NCBI GenBank assembly: GCA_965243385.1
Contig: CBDEUV010000002.1
Span: 4,464,001 to 4,528,000 of the forward strand
Source: JANSYA01 sp965243385
GTDB taxonomy: Bacteria; Spirochaetota; Leptospiria; Leptospirales; Leptonemataceae
Direction of reading: 5' to 3'
Length of the DNA stretch: 64,000 nucleotides
In this document: piece by piece, positions 12,631-20,542 of the stretch
How positions within the stretch are numbered: the stretch's first letter is position 1
Layout: every line of letters begins with the position of its first letter
The notes under the pieces: generated by a model
Databases searched by the model: none
What the model was told of the DNA's origin: nothing
What the model saw: only the letters and a program-made list of their open reading frames with translations
Translations under genes and position numbers: made by a program

Positions 12631-13725
12631 ATGGCTCTCGGAACCGCGGCGCATTTCATCTTCAGTTTGAATTTTGAGCGATTTCCGAATTCCACTGTGA
12701 GCGAAGTCGTCCTGCCGCCCCGGAGTAAACGCGCCCGCCCGGAGCTCGCCCGCAAATTCGAGGTCGAAAGCGAAATCGGTATCGGGTCTGACGGCGATAT
12801 GCAGGCCGATGTCTATCGTAAGGCGGGGGCGCAATCGCGCGGCACGATCATGGTCATTCACGGAATGACCGTCACCGGCAACCGCGACCCGCGCGTGGTC
12901 AATCTGGGGCGGGCGCTGGCCGAAGCCGGCTATACGGCGGTCGCTCCCCTGATTCCCGGCATTCAGGATCAGCAGATTCGACAGAGCGTCTATGACGACG
13001 TGGCGCTCGCCCTTCAGCGGGTGAGCGAGGACGCGGACCTGTGTCCGTCCGGGAAAGTCGCGCTGCTCGGGCCGTCCTTTTCGGGATCCGCCGCATTGAT
13101 CGCCGCCGCGCGCCCGGAGAATATCGAGCGGGTATCGTCGATCTGCACGATCGGCCCGTACGCCACGATCGTCGGCGCCTTCGATTTTTTCTTTCACGCC
13201 GAGAAGCCGGACGAGTACGGCAAGACCATCGTGCTCTGGAATTTCATTGAGTACGGCATCGGCAAAAACAAAGCGGTGCTGCAGGCGCTCAAGCTCGCCA
13301 CGCTCGACAACGGGCATCGTCGCGCGCCCGAAGATTGCGAATTGCCCGCCTATCTGGAAAGCATGAAAGCCAAAGACCGGGAGCTCTTCGAGCGCCTGCG
13401 TCATGATCACGAGTTCCGGCTGCAACTCTGGGAAAAAGAAATCATAAACCATCCGGCGCTCGAGGAAATCAAGCCGGGTATTGAGTGCGCGGCGAATCTG
13501 CGTGCCGGTATGGCGCCGCTGACGCTGATCCACGGCCGCGACGACGACGTGATCCCGGCGTCGGAGTCGGAAGCGCTGTACAAACGCGCTCAGGAGCTGG
13601 GCATCCCCGCGCGCCTGTGCATTACCGATTTGATCTCGCACGGAGATCACGGGCTGACCCTGGGGATGATTCCGCAGGCCTTCGAGCTGGCCCAGGCCTT
13701 CGCGTATTTTTTCAAACACGTCTGA
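12631..13725 (+). CDS. Alpha/beta hydrolase of unknown specificity
   Basis: A 364-residue alpha/beta hydrolase. The core begins near residue 70 with 'GTIMVIHGMTVTGNRDPR', carrying the HG oxyanion motif. The nucleophile elbow is 'LLGPSFSGSA' (GPSFSG) near 149, the catalytic Asp is probably in 'HGRDDDVIPASESEAL' near 308, and the His is in 'SHGDHG' near 342. The first 40-60 residues do not match the fold, and the true start could be internal. The ATG at 12631 is used because the upstream frame gives the longest product. There is no convincing signal peptide. It is divergent from the WYL pair and convergent with the Nudix gene. Esterase activity is likely, but the substrate is unknown. Confidence 0.75.
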   Translation: MALGTAAHFIFSLNFERFPNSTVSEVVLPPRSKRARPELARKFEVESEIGIGSDGDMQADVYRKAGAQSRGTIMVIHGMTVTGNRDPRVVNLGRALAEAGYTAVAPLIPGIQDQQIRQSVYDDVALALQRVSEDADLCPSGKVALLGPSFSGSAALIAAARPENIERVSSICTIGPYATIVGAFDFFFHAEKPDEYGKTIVLWNFIEYGIGKNKAVLQALKLATLDNGHRRAPEDCELPAYLESMKAKDRELFERLRHDHEFRLQLWEKEIINHPALEEIKPGIECAANLRAGMAPLTLIHGRDDDVIPASESEALYKRAQELGIPARLCITDLISHGDHGLTLGMIPQAFELAQAFAYFFKHV

Positions 13726-13811
13726 GATTTTACGGGCAGCCGGCGTTTCGCGATCAGGCCGAATTGTGTGCGCGGTCGGGTGATCGTCGGCGTACAGCCG
13801 GCGCGATTCGA

Positions 13812-14288
13812 TTAGATCGCGTTCAGCGGTTTCGCGCGGCGCGCCAGCAATTCCTGTGGCGAAGGTTTCGCGCCTTCGGCCTTATAACGCGCGTAATCGC
13901 GCAGAATCGTCGCGTGATCGAAGGCCAGATTGAGATCGTCCGGCAGATTGTGGGGATCGACCAGAAACGCTCGCTTCGCGTCGTCGCCGGCCTGCGGGAT
14001 CGCGTCAGCTGCGGCGCGCGCGATAAACATCGCCGTGATGACCGGCCCGCGCGGATCGCGCCTGGGATCTGAATACAGCCCGAGCAGATCCAGCAGTTCG
14101 ACCTCCAGGCCCGTCTCCTCTTTCGCTTCGCGAATGGCGGCTTCTTCGGCGCTTTCGCCGAGATCCATAAAACCCCCGGGAATCGCGTGACCGATCGGTT
14201 CGTGGCCGCGTTCAATTAAAACGATTCGCTCGCCGATCTCGATGATCGCGTCGGCTGCGGCGAGAGGGGTGACGGGTTTTCCGCTCAT
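13812..14288 (-). CDS. Nudix hydrolase
   Basis: A 158-residue Nudix pyrophosphohydrolase. The Nudix box G-x5-E-x7-R-E-U-x-E-E-x-G-U is perfect: it starts at Gly in 'GGFMDLGESAEEAAIREA' and ends at 'KEETGLEVE', about residues 40-65. Such enzymes hydrolyse nucleoside diphosphates linked to another moiety. The N-terminal 'VTPLAAADAIIEIGERIVL' resembles ADP-ribose or general housecleaning Nudix proteins. The start codon overlaps the pdxJ stop by 4 bases (ATGA), so it is translationally coupled to pdxJ. The C-terminal 'AFDHATILRDYARYK' is typical of the ADP-ribose pyrophosphatase-like group. The substrate cannot be fixed. Confidence 0.9.
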   Translation of the reverse strand: MSGKPVTPLAAADAIIEIGERIVLIERGHEPIGHAIPGGFMDLGESAEEAAIREAKEETGLEVELLDLLGLYSDPRRDPRGPVITAMFIARAAADAIPQAGDDAKRAFLVDPHNLPDDLNLAFDHATILRDYARYKAEGAKPSPQELLARRAKPLNAI

Positions 14289-15139
14289 GAAATATCCTTA
14301 GCGCCCTGGCCGCTCTGAATGACGTCGAGGTAATCGCGCACCGTTCGGTCAAGCCCGCGAAAGATCGCTTCGGCGATTAAGGCGTGGCCGATGCTGACTT
14401 CCAGGACATTCGGAACGCCCCGCAAAAACTCGGGCAGGTTTTCGAGACTCAGGTCATGGCCGGCGTTGATTCCGAGGCCGACTTCACTCGCGGCCTGCGC
14501 CGCGCGCGCGAATTCGCCGAGCACTCGTTCGAAATTCGCATTCGCATCCCCTGAGGCCGCCGGGCTCTGCGCCGTTTCGCGGCGCCGTTCGAAAGCGGCG
14601 GCATAAGGTTCTGTATACAATTCGATGCGCTGTGCTCCGATCTCCGCGAGCTCGCGAATCCCGGCCAGATTGTCCGCGTCCATAAACACGCTCACTCGAA
14701 TTCCCAGGTCGCGTAGTTCCCGGATCACGGGCTCCAGGCGCGTGCGGTCCGCGGCGACGTCGAAGCCGTGATCGGAAGTCGGCTGGTCCGGACTGTCCGG
14801 GACCAGGGTGCACTGAGCGGGCCGGGTTTCGCGGACCAATTCCAGAAAACGGCCGTTCGCGTCGAAGGGGTTGCCTTCGATATTGAATTCGGGAAGCGCT
14901 TCACTATTCGGCGCGCCCCCGGATTTCGCGCGCGAAAACTCGTGCAGTACTTCCGCGATCGCGGGCACGTCTGCGCTGCGGATGTGCCGTTCGTCCGGTC
15001 GCGGATGTACGGTCACCCCCTGAGCGCCCGCTTCCAGGCAGATCCGCGCGGAACGGCATACATCCGGAATGCTCAGGTGCCGCGAGTTTCGCAGCAGGGC
15101 CACTTTGTTGATATTTACGCTGAGAGCGGTAGCAGGCAT
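14285..15139 (-). CDS. pdxJ: Pyridoxine 5'-phosphate synthase
   Basis: PdxJ condenses 3-amino-2-oxopropyl phosphate with 1-deoxy-xylulose 5-phosphate to give pyridoxine 5'-phosphate in the DXP-dependent vitamin B6 pathway. The family signature is clear: 'LSVNINKVALLRNSR' at the start, 'GAQGVTVHPRPDERHI' near residue 37, 'EFNIEGNP' near 84, 'CTLVPDSPDQPTSDHGFD' near 113 and 'GLGINAGHDLSLENLP' near 222. At 284 residues it is slightly longer than E. coli PdxJ. The extra length is an acidic/polar insertion around residues 190-205. It is followed by a coupled Nudix hydrolase. Other pdx genes are not in the window. Confidence 0.95.
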   Translation of the reverse strand: MPATALSVNINKVALLRNSRHLSIPDVCRSARICLEAGAQGVTVHPRPDERHIRSADVPAIAEVLHEFSRAKSGGAPNSEALPEFNIEGNPFDANGRFLELVRETRPAQCTLVPDSPDQPTSDHGFDVAADRTRLEPVIRELRDLGIRVSVFMDADNLAGIRELAEIGAQRIELYTEPYAAAFERRRETAQSPAASGDANANFERVLGEFARAAQAASEVGLGINAGHDLSLENLPEFLRGVPNVLEVSIGHALIAEAIFRGLDRTVRDYLDVIQSGQGAKDIS

Positions 15140-15183
15140 GATTTTATATTGATCGAAATGGGCTCCGTGGGTTCGCCTTTCTA

Positions 15184-16008
15184 TTATTTATCGAACGGCG
15201 GGAGGCGGTCGTGTTCTTTCGGCGGAAAGTGCGGGCGATAGATGCTTGAGCCCCCGTCGATGCGCAGGGTTTCGCCGGTGATATACGAAGCCGCCGGCGA
15301 TAGTAAAAACAGAATCCCCGCCGCGACTTCCGCTTCGGTGCCCAGGCGATTGGCCATACTGTAGCGGCCCATGTCGAAAACCGCCTGACGAAATTGCGGT
15401 TCGTAGGTTTCCAGTCCGCTCGATTCGATCACCCCCGGCGCCACGGCGTTTACGCGCACGCCGAACTCCGCCCATTCGTGAGCGAGGCTCTTCGTCAAAT
15501 TATCGACCGCCGCCCGGGCCGCGCCGGAATGCGCCATCAGCGGAAAGCCCGCGTACATGTCCATGATCACGTTTACGATCACGCCGCCCTGAGCCTGCAT
15601 GGACTGCGCGAAGGCCGCCTGACTGACTCCGAATGTCGCGTTCAGGTTCGTATCGATGACCGCGTTCCAGCCTTTCACGCTGATCTTTTCCGCGGGCGCC
15701 GGAAACTGCCCCCCCGCGTTATTGACAAGCATGTCGATCCGCGCGGCTTCTTTGAGAATCGTTTCGCACATCGCCGCGACCTCTTCGGGCTGGCGAATAT
15801 TGCAAACGATGGGATATAGCTCCAGGCCGTCGCCGTCCCGCACCGCATGCACGGCCGCGTCCAATTTATCCTGGTTGCGACCGCAGATATAAACCCGGGC
15901 TCCGAGCATCGCCAGTTCCCGGGCTGTCCGCAGGCCGATGCCCGAGCCGCCGCCGGTCACCAGCGCGACCCGTTCGTGAAAGAGATCCTTGCGATAGATG
16001 GTGAGCAT
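15184..16008 (-). CDS. SDR oxidoreductase, peroxisomal-type 2,4-dienoyl-CoA reductase-like
   Basis: A short-chain dehydrogenase of about 274 residues with the cofactor motif 'TGGGSGIGLRTARELA', 'NNAGGQFPAPAEKIS' and 'RVNAVAPGVIESSGLETY'. The layout fits the dienoyl-CoA reductase / acyl-CoA SDR branch, in which the normal Tyr-x3-Lys is replaced by a 'HSGAAKAAVD'-type segment. Here that segment reads 'HSGAARAAVDNLTKSLAHEW', so the Lys is Arg. I start at the ATG at 16008, which has a GGGAAAGG Shine-Dalgarno about 7 bases upstream. The frame is open 15 codons further, but that extension is unlike the family. It probably acts on enoyl or ketoacyl-CoA in fatty acid metabolism. Confidence 0.85.
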   Translation of the reverse strand: MLTIYRKDLFHERVALVTGGGSGIGLRTARELAMLGARVYICGRNQDKLDAAVHAVRDGDGLELYPIVCNIRQPEEVAAMCETILKEAARIDMLVNNAGGQFPAPAEKISVKGWNAVIDTNLNATFGVSQAAFAQSMQAQGGVIVNVIMDMYAGFPLMAHSGAARAAVDNLTKSLAHEWAEFGVRVNAVAPGVIESSGLETYEPQFRQAVFDMGRYSMANRLGTEAEVAAGILFLLSPAASYITGETLRIDGGSSIYRPHFPPKEHDRLPPFDK

Positions 16009-16080
16009 GTCTGGCCTTTCCCGTCGATTTATAGTCCGGGTCCGCGACGGCAATCGCGGCCCCGGATCTTACTTCGTCGC

Positions 16081-18039
16081 TTATTTCAACATCGCATCCG
16101 GGCTGCGGCTGTCGTATTCTTCGCGCATCTGCGTCTGGATTTCTTCGATTTCGCGTTCGCCGAGCACGTCGCCGCCGCGGGTACGAATCGTCAGCTTGCC
16201 GGATTCCAGTTCCTGATCGCCGAGCACCGCGATATAATTCGCCTGGGAGAGCTGCGCGTTGCGGACTTTCTTCGGGATGCCTTCGCTCGAATCATCGACG
16301 TGCACGCGAAAACCCGCCTGCTGAAATCGCTTCGCGACCGCGAAGGCCTGATCCGCGTGTCGGTCGGCCACGCTCAGAATCGCGAGCTGCACCGGCGACA
16401 TCCACAGCGGGAAGCGGCCCGTGTAGTGTTCGATCAGGATGCCCATGAATCGTTCGATGGATCCGTAGATCGCGCGATGGATCATGATCGGGCGATGTTT
16501 GCCGCCGTCCCGGCCGTCGTAGAGCAGATCGAAACGTTCCGGTAAAAACATGTCGAGCTGTATAGTCCCGCACTGCCAGGTCCGACCGATCGCGTCTTTA
16601 ATATGAAAGTCGATCTTGGGTCCGTAGAACGCGCCGTCGCCTTCGTTGAGTTTGTAGCCGCGACCGGTCTGCGCTTCCAGTTCTTCGAGCGCCGAGCGCA
16701 GGCCGTCGGTGGCCAGTTCCCACATCTCGTCGGTGCCGATCGCCTTTTCGGGGCGCGTGGAAAGTTCGAGATGGTACGTTAAACCGAAAGTGGAATAAAC
16801 CGTGTCCGCCAGCTTGAGCACGCCCAGAATCTGATCTTTGATCTGATCGCGCTCCATAAAGATATGCGCGTCGTCCTGGTGAAAGCTCCGCACGCGAAAG
16901 AGGCCCGACAGCGCGCCGCTCATCTCGTGGCGATGCACGTGCCCGATCTCCGCCACTTTCAACGGCAGCTGGCGATAGCTGTACTGGCTGTTGCGATAAT
17001 AGAGCATGCAGCCCGGACAGTTCATGGGTTTGATCGCGAATTCGCGTTCCTCGACTTCGGAGGTGTACATATTCTCGCGATAATAATCCCAGTGGCCGGA
17101 GGTTTCCCACAGCTCCTGGGAAAGCATGACCGGCGTTTTGATTTCGACGTAGCCGTCGGCGGCGTGCAGCTCGTTTAAGAAACGAATCAGCTCGTCGCGG
17201 ACCGCCATACCCTTCGGATGAAAGAAGGGCATGCCCGGCGCTTCTTCCTGAAAAGAAAAGAGATCCAGTTTGCGGCCGACCACGCGGTGATCGCGCTTTT
17301 TGGCTTCTTCAATGCGATGCAGATATTCTTTGAGCTGCTTCTTATCCGGAAACGAAATGCCGTAGATGCGCGTGAGCTGCTGGTTGGCCGCGTCGCCGCG
17401 CCAGTAGGCTCCGGAAGTCTTGGTCAGCTTGAAGCCCTGCACGACCTGGGTGTTCGGAATATGCGGTCCGGTGCATAAATCGACAAAGTCGCCCTGGCGA
17501 TAGGCGGAGAGCGTCTCTTCTTTCGCTGCGATGATTTCGGACTTAAACGGATTGTCGCCGAAATCCTTTTTGGCTTCGGCTTCGCTTTTGTATTCGATGC
17601 GTTCCGGTACGATGCGCTCTTTGATGATCTTCTGCACTTCCGCTTCGATTTTCGGAAAATCTTCTTCGGAAATCTGCAGATCGGCGAAATCGTAGAAAAA
17701 GCCTTCTTCGATGGCCGGACCGATGGTGGGTTTGGCGTCCGGATAGAGCCGCTTCACGGCCTGGGCCAGAATATGGGCCGAGCTGTGCCAGAAGGTGTGC
17801 CGGCCTTCGGGATCGGCGAAGGTCAGAATGTCGGCTTCGTCCCCATTTTGCAACTGGCTGTTTAGATCTTTGAGCTGTCCGTTGACGCGCAGGATCAGCG
17901 GCGCCCCATCCAGATCTTTTTTGATCTTTTTGGCGAGATCGGTGCCCAGAACCGCGGTGGTATTCTCTTTGTCCCGCGGCTCCAGGGTCAAAGTGGAACC
18001 GTCGGGTCGTTTGATTTCGATAGCTGTTTGTGTACTCAT
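16081..18039 (-). CDS. thrS: Threonine-tRNA ligase
   Basis: ThrRS charges tRNA-Thr. At 652 residues it has the full domain set. A TGS domain occupies about residues 1-65. The editing domain has 'HSSAHILAQAVKRLYP' near 103 and 'IEEGFFYDF' near 128. The class II catalytic core has 'MNCPGCMLYYRNSQ' (zinc Cys), 'HRHEMSGALSGLFRVRSF' (motif 2) and 'HRPIMIHRAIYGSIERF' (motif 3). The C-terminal anticodon-binding domain starts near 'FPLWMSPVQLAILSV'. The start is well supported by a GGAGGGG Shine-Dalgarno about 6-8 bases upstream. The usual downstream partners infC-rpmI-rplT are not adjacent. No T-box leader is seen in the 153-bp upstream gap. Confidence 0.97.
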   Translation of the reverse strand: MSTQTAIEIKRPDGSTLTLEPRDKENTTAVLGTDLAKKIKKDLDGAPLILRVNGQLKDLNSQLQNGDEADILTFADPEGRHTFWHSSAHILAQAVKRLYPDAKPTIGPAIEEGFFYDFADLQISEEDFPKIEAEVQKIIKERIVPERIEYKSEAEAKKDFGDNPFKSEIIAAKEETLSAYRQGDFVDLCTGPHIPNTQVVQGFKLTKTSGAYWRGDAANQQLTRIYGISFPDKKQLKEYLHRIEEAKKRDHRVVGRKLDLFSFQEEAPGMPFFHPKGMAVRDELIRFLNELHAADGYVEIKTPVMLSQELWETSGHWDYYRENMYTSEVEEREFAIKPMNCPGCMLYYRNSQYSYRQLPLKVAEIGHVHRHEMSGALSGLFRVRSFHQDDAHIFMERDQIKDQILGVLKLADTVYSTFGLTYHLELSTRPEKAIGTDEMWELATDGLRSALEELEAQTGRGYKLNEGDGAFYGPKIDFHIKDAIGRTWQCGTIQLDMFLPERFDLLYDGRDGGKHRPIMIHRAIYGSIERFMGILIEHYTGRFPLWMSPVQLAILSVADRHADQAFAVAKRFQQAGFRVHVDDSSEGIPKKVRNAQLSQANYIAVLGDQELESGKLTIRTRGGDVLGEREIEEIQTQMREEYDSRSPDAMLK

Positions 18040-18192
18040 AGCTTTCCCCTCCGGATTTTTGGGGCCGTTTTCCAGAATAGCGTCGAATGATCGCGGTCGG
18101 CGGCCCTTCAGTGCAAACTTTTCCGGGGACGACTGCCAGCAACCGTTTTGCGCGCCCGCTTCGATTCGGAGAGGGCCCGGAAAATGGAGGCG

Positions 18193-19575
18193 TCATTGCT
18201 GTTCGGGAAACCGCGCCGCGATACGCCGCCGCAGGTCCGCGGGCAGCGGATTGCCGCTCAGATTCAATTCGTCAAGCTCCAGTTCGAAGAGGCCTTCCGG
18301 CACGGCGGTCAAACGATTGTTCGGCGCCTTGAGCACCCGCAGATTGCGCAGGCGTCCGATGTCTTCCGGCAGCGCTTCCAGAGCGCAGTTGCTGACGTTT
18401 AGAACCCGGAGATTTTCCAGAGCCGTCACCGCGTCCGGCAGGCGCCGGATCGGATTCCAGCCCGCGTGCAGCTCTTCCAGTTTCGTCAGTCGCTCCAGTT
18501 CCGGCGGCAGTTTTTCCAGGCGGTTGCTGTAGATGCGCAGCGTCTTCAACTGGCGCAGCCGTCCGATCTCCGGCGGTACGGAACTCAGACGATTGTAGCT
18601 GGCCTGCAGCAGCTCCAGTCGACGCAGTCTGCCGATCTCGGGCGGCAGAGTCCTCAATCGATTGCGATGCAGATACAGCGAGCGCAGTTCGGGAAACGAA
18701 CCGAGTTGCGGCGGCAGGCGCTGGAGCCGGCCTTCGCTGAGTACCAGCGTGCGCACCGTTCCTGGCTCTTCGCGTTCCGCCTGCAGCGCGTCGTTTAGAT
18801 CTCCGTAGCGGCCCTCTAGAGCGCCGTACAGAATCGGCGTCACCGCGATTCCCGCCGTGAGTACGAGCGAAAGCAGCCAGCGACCGTATTCGTTTTCATC
18901 TTCCAGACCGGCGCTGTGTTCCCACAGATACGGCAGCTGCGTCGCGGTGTACGAAAGCAGGAAAAAGAAGGCGATGATCACCGCGTTCATGATCAACAGC
19001 GGCAGCGCGTAGACGTCCAGATCGCCCCGGCCGATCGAAAACTGCCAGAAGACCGTGTACATCATGCAGGCGAAGGCGAAGAGCGCCGCATCGCAGGCGA
19101 ATTCCAGAGCGCGCGGCACGGCGCGGCCTTTCGCCAGGAACAGGAAGCCGCCCAGCCAGAACTCTTTCGCGATGAGCAAGCCCATGCCCCATTGCATATG
19201 GGCGGACGATTGACTGACCCCCCATCCGAAGGCCTCGAAAAACGCGAAGACTACGATGCCGGATATCACGAAGTGACACAGCCAGCCCGCGAAGAGCAGA
19301 CCCGGGCGATCGATATCGTCCTTCTGCTCGTCGCCGTTCTGCGAACGAGCGTCCCGGGCGCGCGCCAGGCGATGGGCCACCGCCTGGATTTTCCCGTACA
19401 ACGCCGGGATTTCGAGCAGGCCGATCGCCAGAATGATCCAGCCCAGGGTCGGATCCGGCTCACCGTCTTCGACGCTGGAGCGCAGCCGCTGGAGTAATTC
19501 CGGCGCCAGAAGCAGGGCATAGAGGCTAAACAGGAGGTGAAAAGCGACTGCACTCAGGCGGGACCGTAAGGACAT
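18193..19575 (-). CDS. Membrane protein with C-terminal leucine-rich repeats
   Basis: A 460-residue protein in two parts. The N-terminal half has about six hydrophobic segments (for example 'LLFSLYALLLAPELL', 'IILAIGLLEIPALYG', 'LLFAGWLCHFVISGIVVFAF' and 'ALFAFACMMYTVFWQF'), so it is an integral membrane domain. The C-terminal half, from about residue 285, holds roughly seven 23-residue LRRs with the pattern L..LP.EIGRL..L..L....N.L, for example 'LPPEIGRLRRLELLQASYN' and 'LPEDIGRLRNLRVLKAPNN'. This LRR subtype is abundant in Leptospira. A membrane-anchored recognition or scaffold role is inferred. It is followed by thrS 153 bp later. I do not recognise the membrane domain. Confidence 0.8.
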   Translation of the reverse strand: MSLRSRLSAVAFHLLFSLYALLLAPELLQRLRSSVEDGEPDPTLGWIILAIGLLEIPALYGKIQAVAHRLARARDARSQNGDEQKDDIDRPGLLFAGWLCHFVISGIVVFAFFEAFGWGVSQSSAHMQWGMGLLIAKEFWLGGFLFLAKGRAVPRALEFACDAALFAFACMMYTVFWQFSIGRGDLDVYALPLLIMNAVIIAFFFLLSYTATQLPYLWEHSAGLEDENEYGRWLLSLVLTAGIAVTPILYGALEGRYGDLNDALQAEREEPGTVRTLVLSEGRLQRLPPQLGSFPELRSLYLHRNRLRTLPPEIGRLRRLELLQASYNRLSSVPPEIGRLRQLKTLRIYSNRLEKLPPELERLTKLEELHAGWNPIRRLPDAVTALENLRVLNVSNCALEALPEDIGRLRNLRVLKAPNNRLTAVPEGLFELELDELNLSGNPLPADLRRRIAARFPEQQ

Positions 19576-19715
19576 GCCGGAAAGCTTCGTCTAATAGCTC
19601 CGACGACTCCAGCAGAATTTCGCCCGATCGCTAAAGAGCGGAGCGGGAATTGTGATTGCCATATAATGGGCAGTCCGAAACTCTAAGTATCAAATTTCAG
19701 GTCCTCACAGCCCTC

Positions 19716-20402
19716 ATGACAAAAAGTAAAATCTTCCTGATTGAAGACGATCCCGATATCACAACTCTGGTAAAGGAGACTCTCGAAAAAGAGGGCTATG
19801 AGATTTCAGCCTTCGATCGCGGTCAGGAGGCGGTAGGGCAGGTCGAGGCGGTGACTCCCGATCTGATCATTCTGGACCTGATTTTGCCCGACACCGACGG
19901 GCTGGAAATCTGCAAGAATCTGAAGAAGGACTCCGCCACTGCGGGTATCAGCGTGCTGATGCTCAGCTCCCGCGACGGCGAGGCTGATATCGTAACCGGG
20001 TTAGAACTTGGCGCCGATGATTATGTAACGAAACCCTTCAGTCCCCGGGTTCTACTGGCCCGGGTACGCGCGGTTCTTCGACGCCGCAGCCAGGAGCCCG
20101 TCGGCGAAAACTCGGTGCTCCGTTACAAAGACTTCAGCATCGATCCCCGCCGTTTCGAGGTAAAACACAAAGAGGACCTGATTCAGCTGACCAAAAGCGA
20201 ATTTCGCATTATGCACCTCTTCTGCCGCCGTCCGGGCTGGGTTTTCACCCGCAACCAGATTGTGGAAGCCGTGCACGGCGAAATGACCCCCGTCACCGCT
20301 CGTTCCGTCGACGTCCTGATCGTCGGCCTGCGCCAGAAACTGGGCGAACAGGGCCGCCTCATCGAAACCGTCCGCGGCATCGGATACCGGATTAAGGAAT
20401 AA
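19716..20402 (+). CDS. OmpR/PhoB-family response regulator
   Basis: A 228-residue two-component response regulator. The receiver domain (residues 1-120) has the acidic pair in 'IEDDPD', the phospho-acceptor Asp in 'LIILDLILPDTDG' and the conserved Lys in 'DDYVTKPFSP'. The C-terminal winged helix (about 135-225) reads 'LTKSEFRIMHLFCRRPGWVF' and 'VDVLIVGLRQKLGE', the OmpR/PhoB form. I use the internal ATG at 19716 rather than the longest frame (19656), because the receiver fold begins at 'KSKIFLIEDD'. No histidine kinase is adjacent, so it is an orphan in this window. Two stem-loops follow the stop codon. Confidence 0.93.
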   Translation: MTKSKIFLIEDDPDITTLVKETLEKEGYEISAFDRGQEAVGQVEAVTPDLIILDLILPDTDGLEICKNLKKDSATAGISVLMLSSRDGEADIVTGLELGADDYVTKPFSPRVLLARVRAVLRRRSQEPVGENSVLRYKDFSIDPRRFEVKHKEDLIQLTKSEFRIMHLFCRRPGWVFTRNQIVEAVHGEMTPVTARSVDVLIVGLRQKLGEQGRLIETVRGIGYRIKE

Positions 20403-20404
20403 CA

Positions 20405-20449
20405 GCAGGTTCTCAAAGAGAACCTGCGAGCGTCCGCCGTCAGGCGGAC
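20405..20449. terminator. Twin hairpins directly after the response-regulator gene
   Basis: A perfect 10-bp stem GCAGGTTCTC-AAA-GAGAACCTGC (20405-20427) begins next to the stop codon. It is followed by a 7-bp stem GTCCGCC-gtca-GGCGGAC (20432-20449). There is no T-run directly after the second stem. A run of six T lies about 30 bases later, just before the ATCCGTGGC repeat. This is probably a terminator or 3'-end structure. Confidence 0.6.
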
Positions 20450-20487
20450 ACAGCAAGCACCCTCAATCCCGGCGGCTCCATTTTTTA

Positions 20488-20541
20488 GCCACGGATGGCA
20501 CTGAGTCATCCGTGGCCAACACGCATCTGTAAAATCCGTGG
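20488..20541. repeat. ATCCGTGGC-type interspersed repeat, copy group B
   Basis: GCCACGGATG (20488-20497) and CATCCGTGGC (20507-20516) form a perfect 10-bp stem with a 9-base loop. A third copy, AAATCCGTGGC, follows at 20531-20541, directly at the stop codon of the alcohol dehydrogenase. This is the same word as at 10.06-10.30 kb. Confidence 0.75.
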
Positions 20542-20542
20542 C

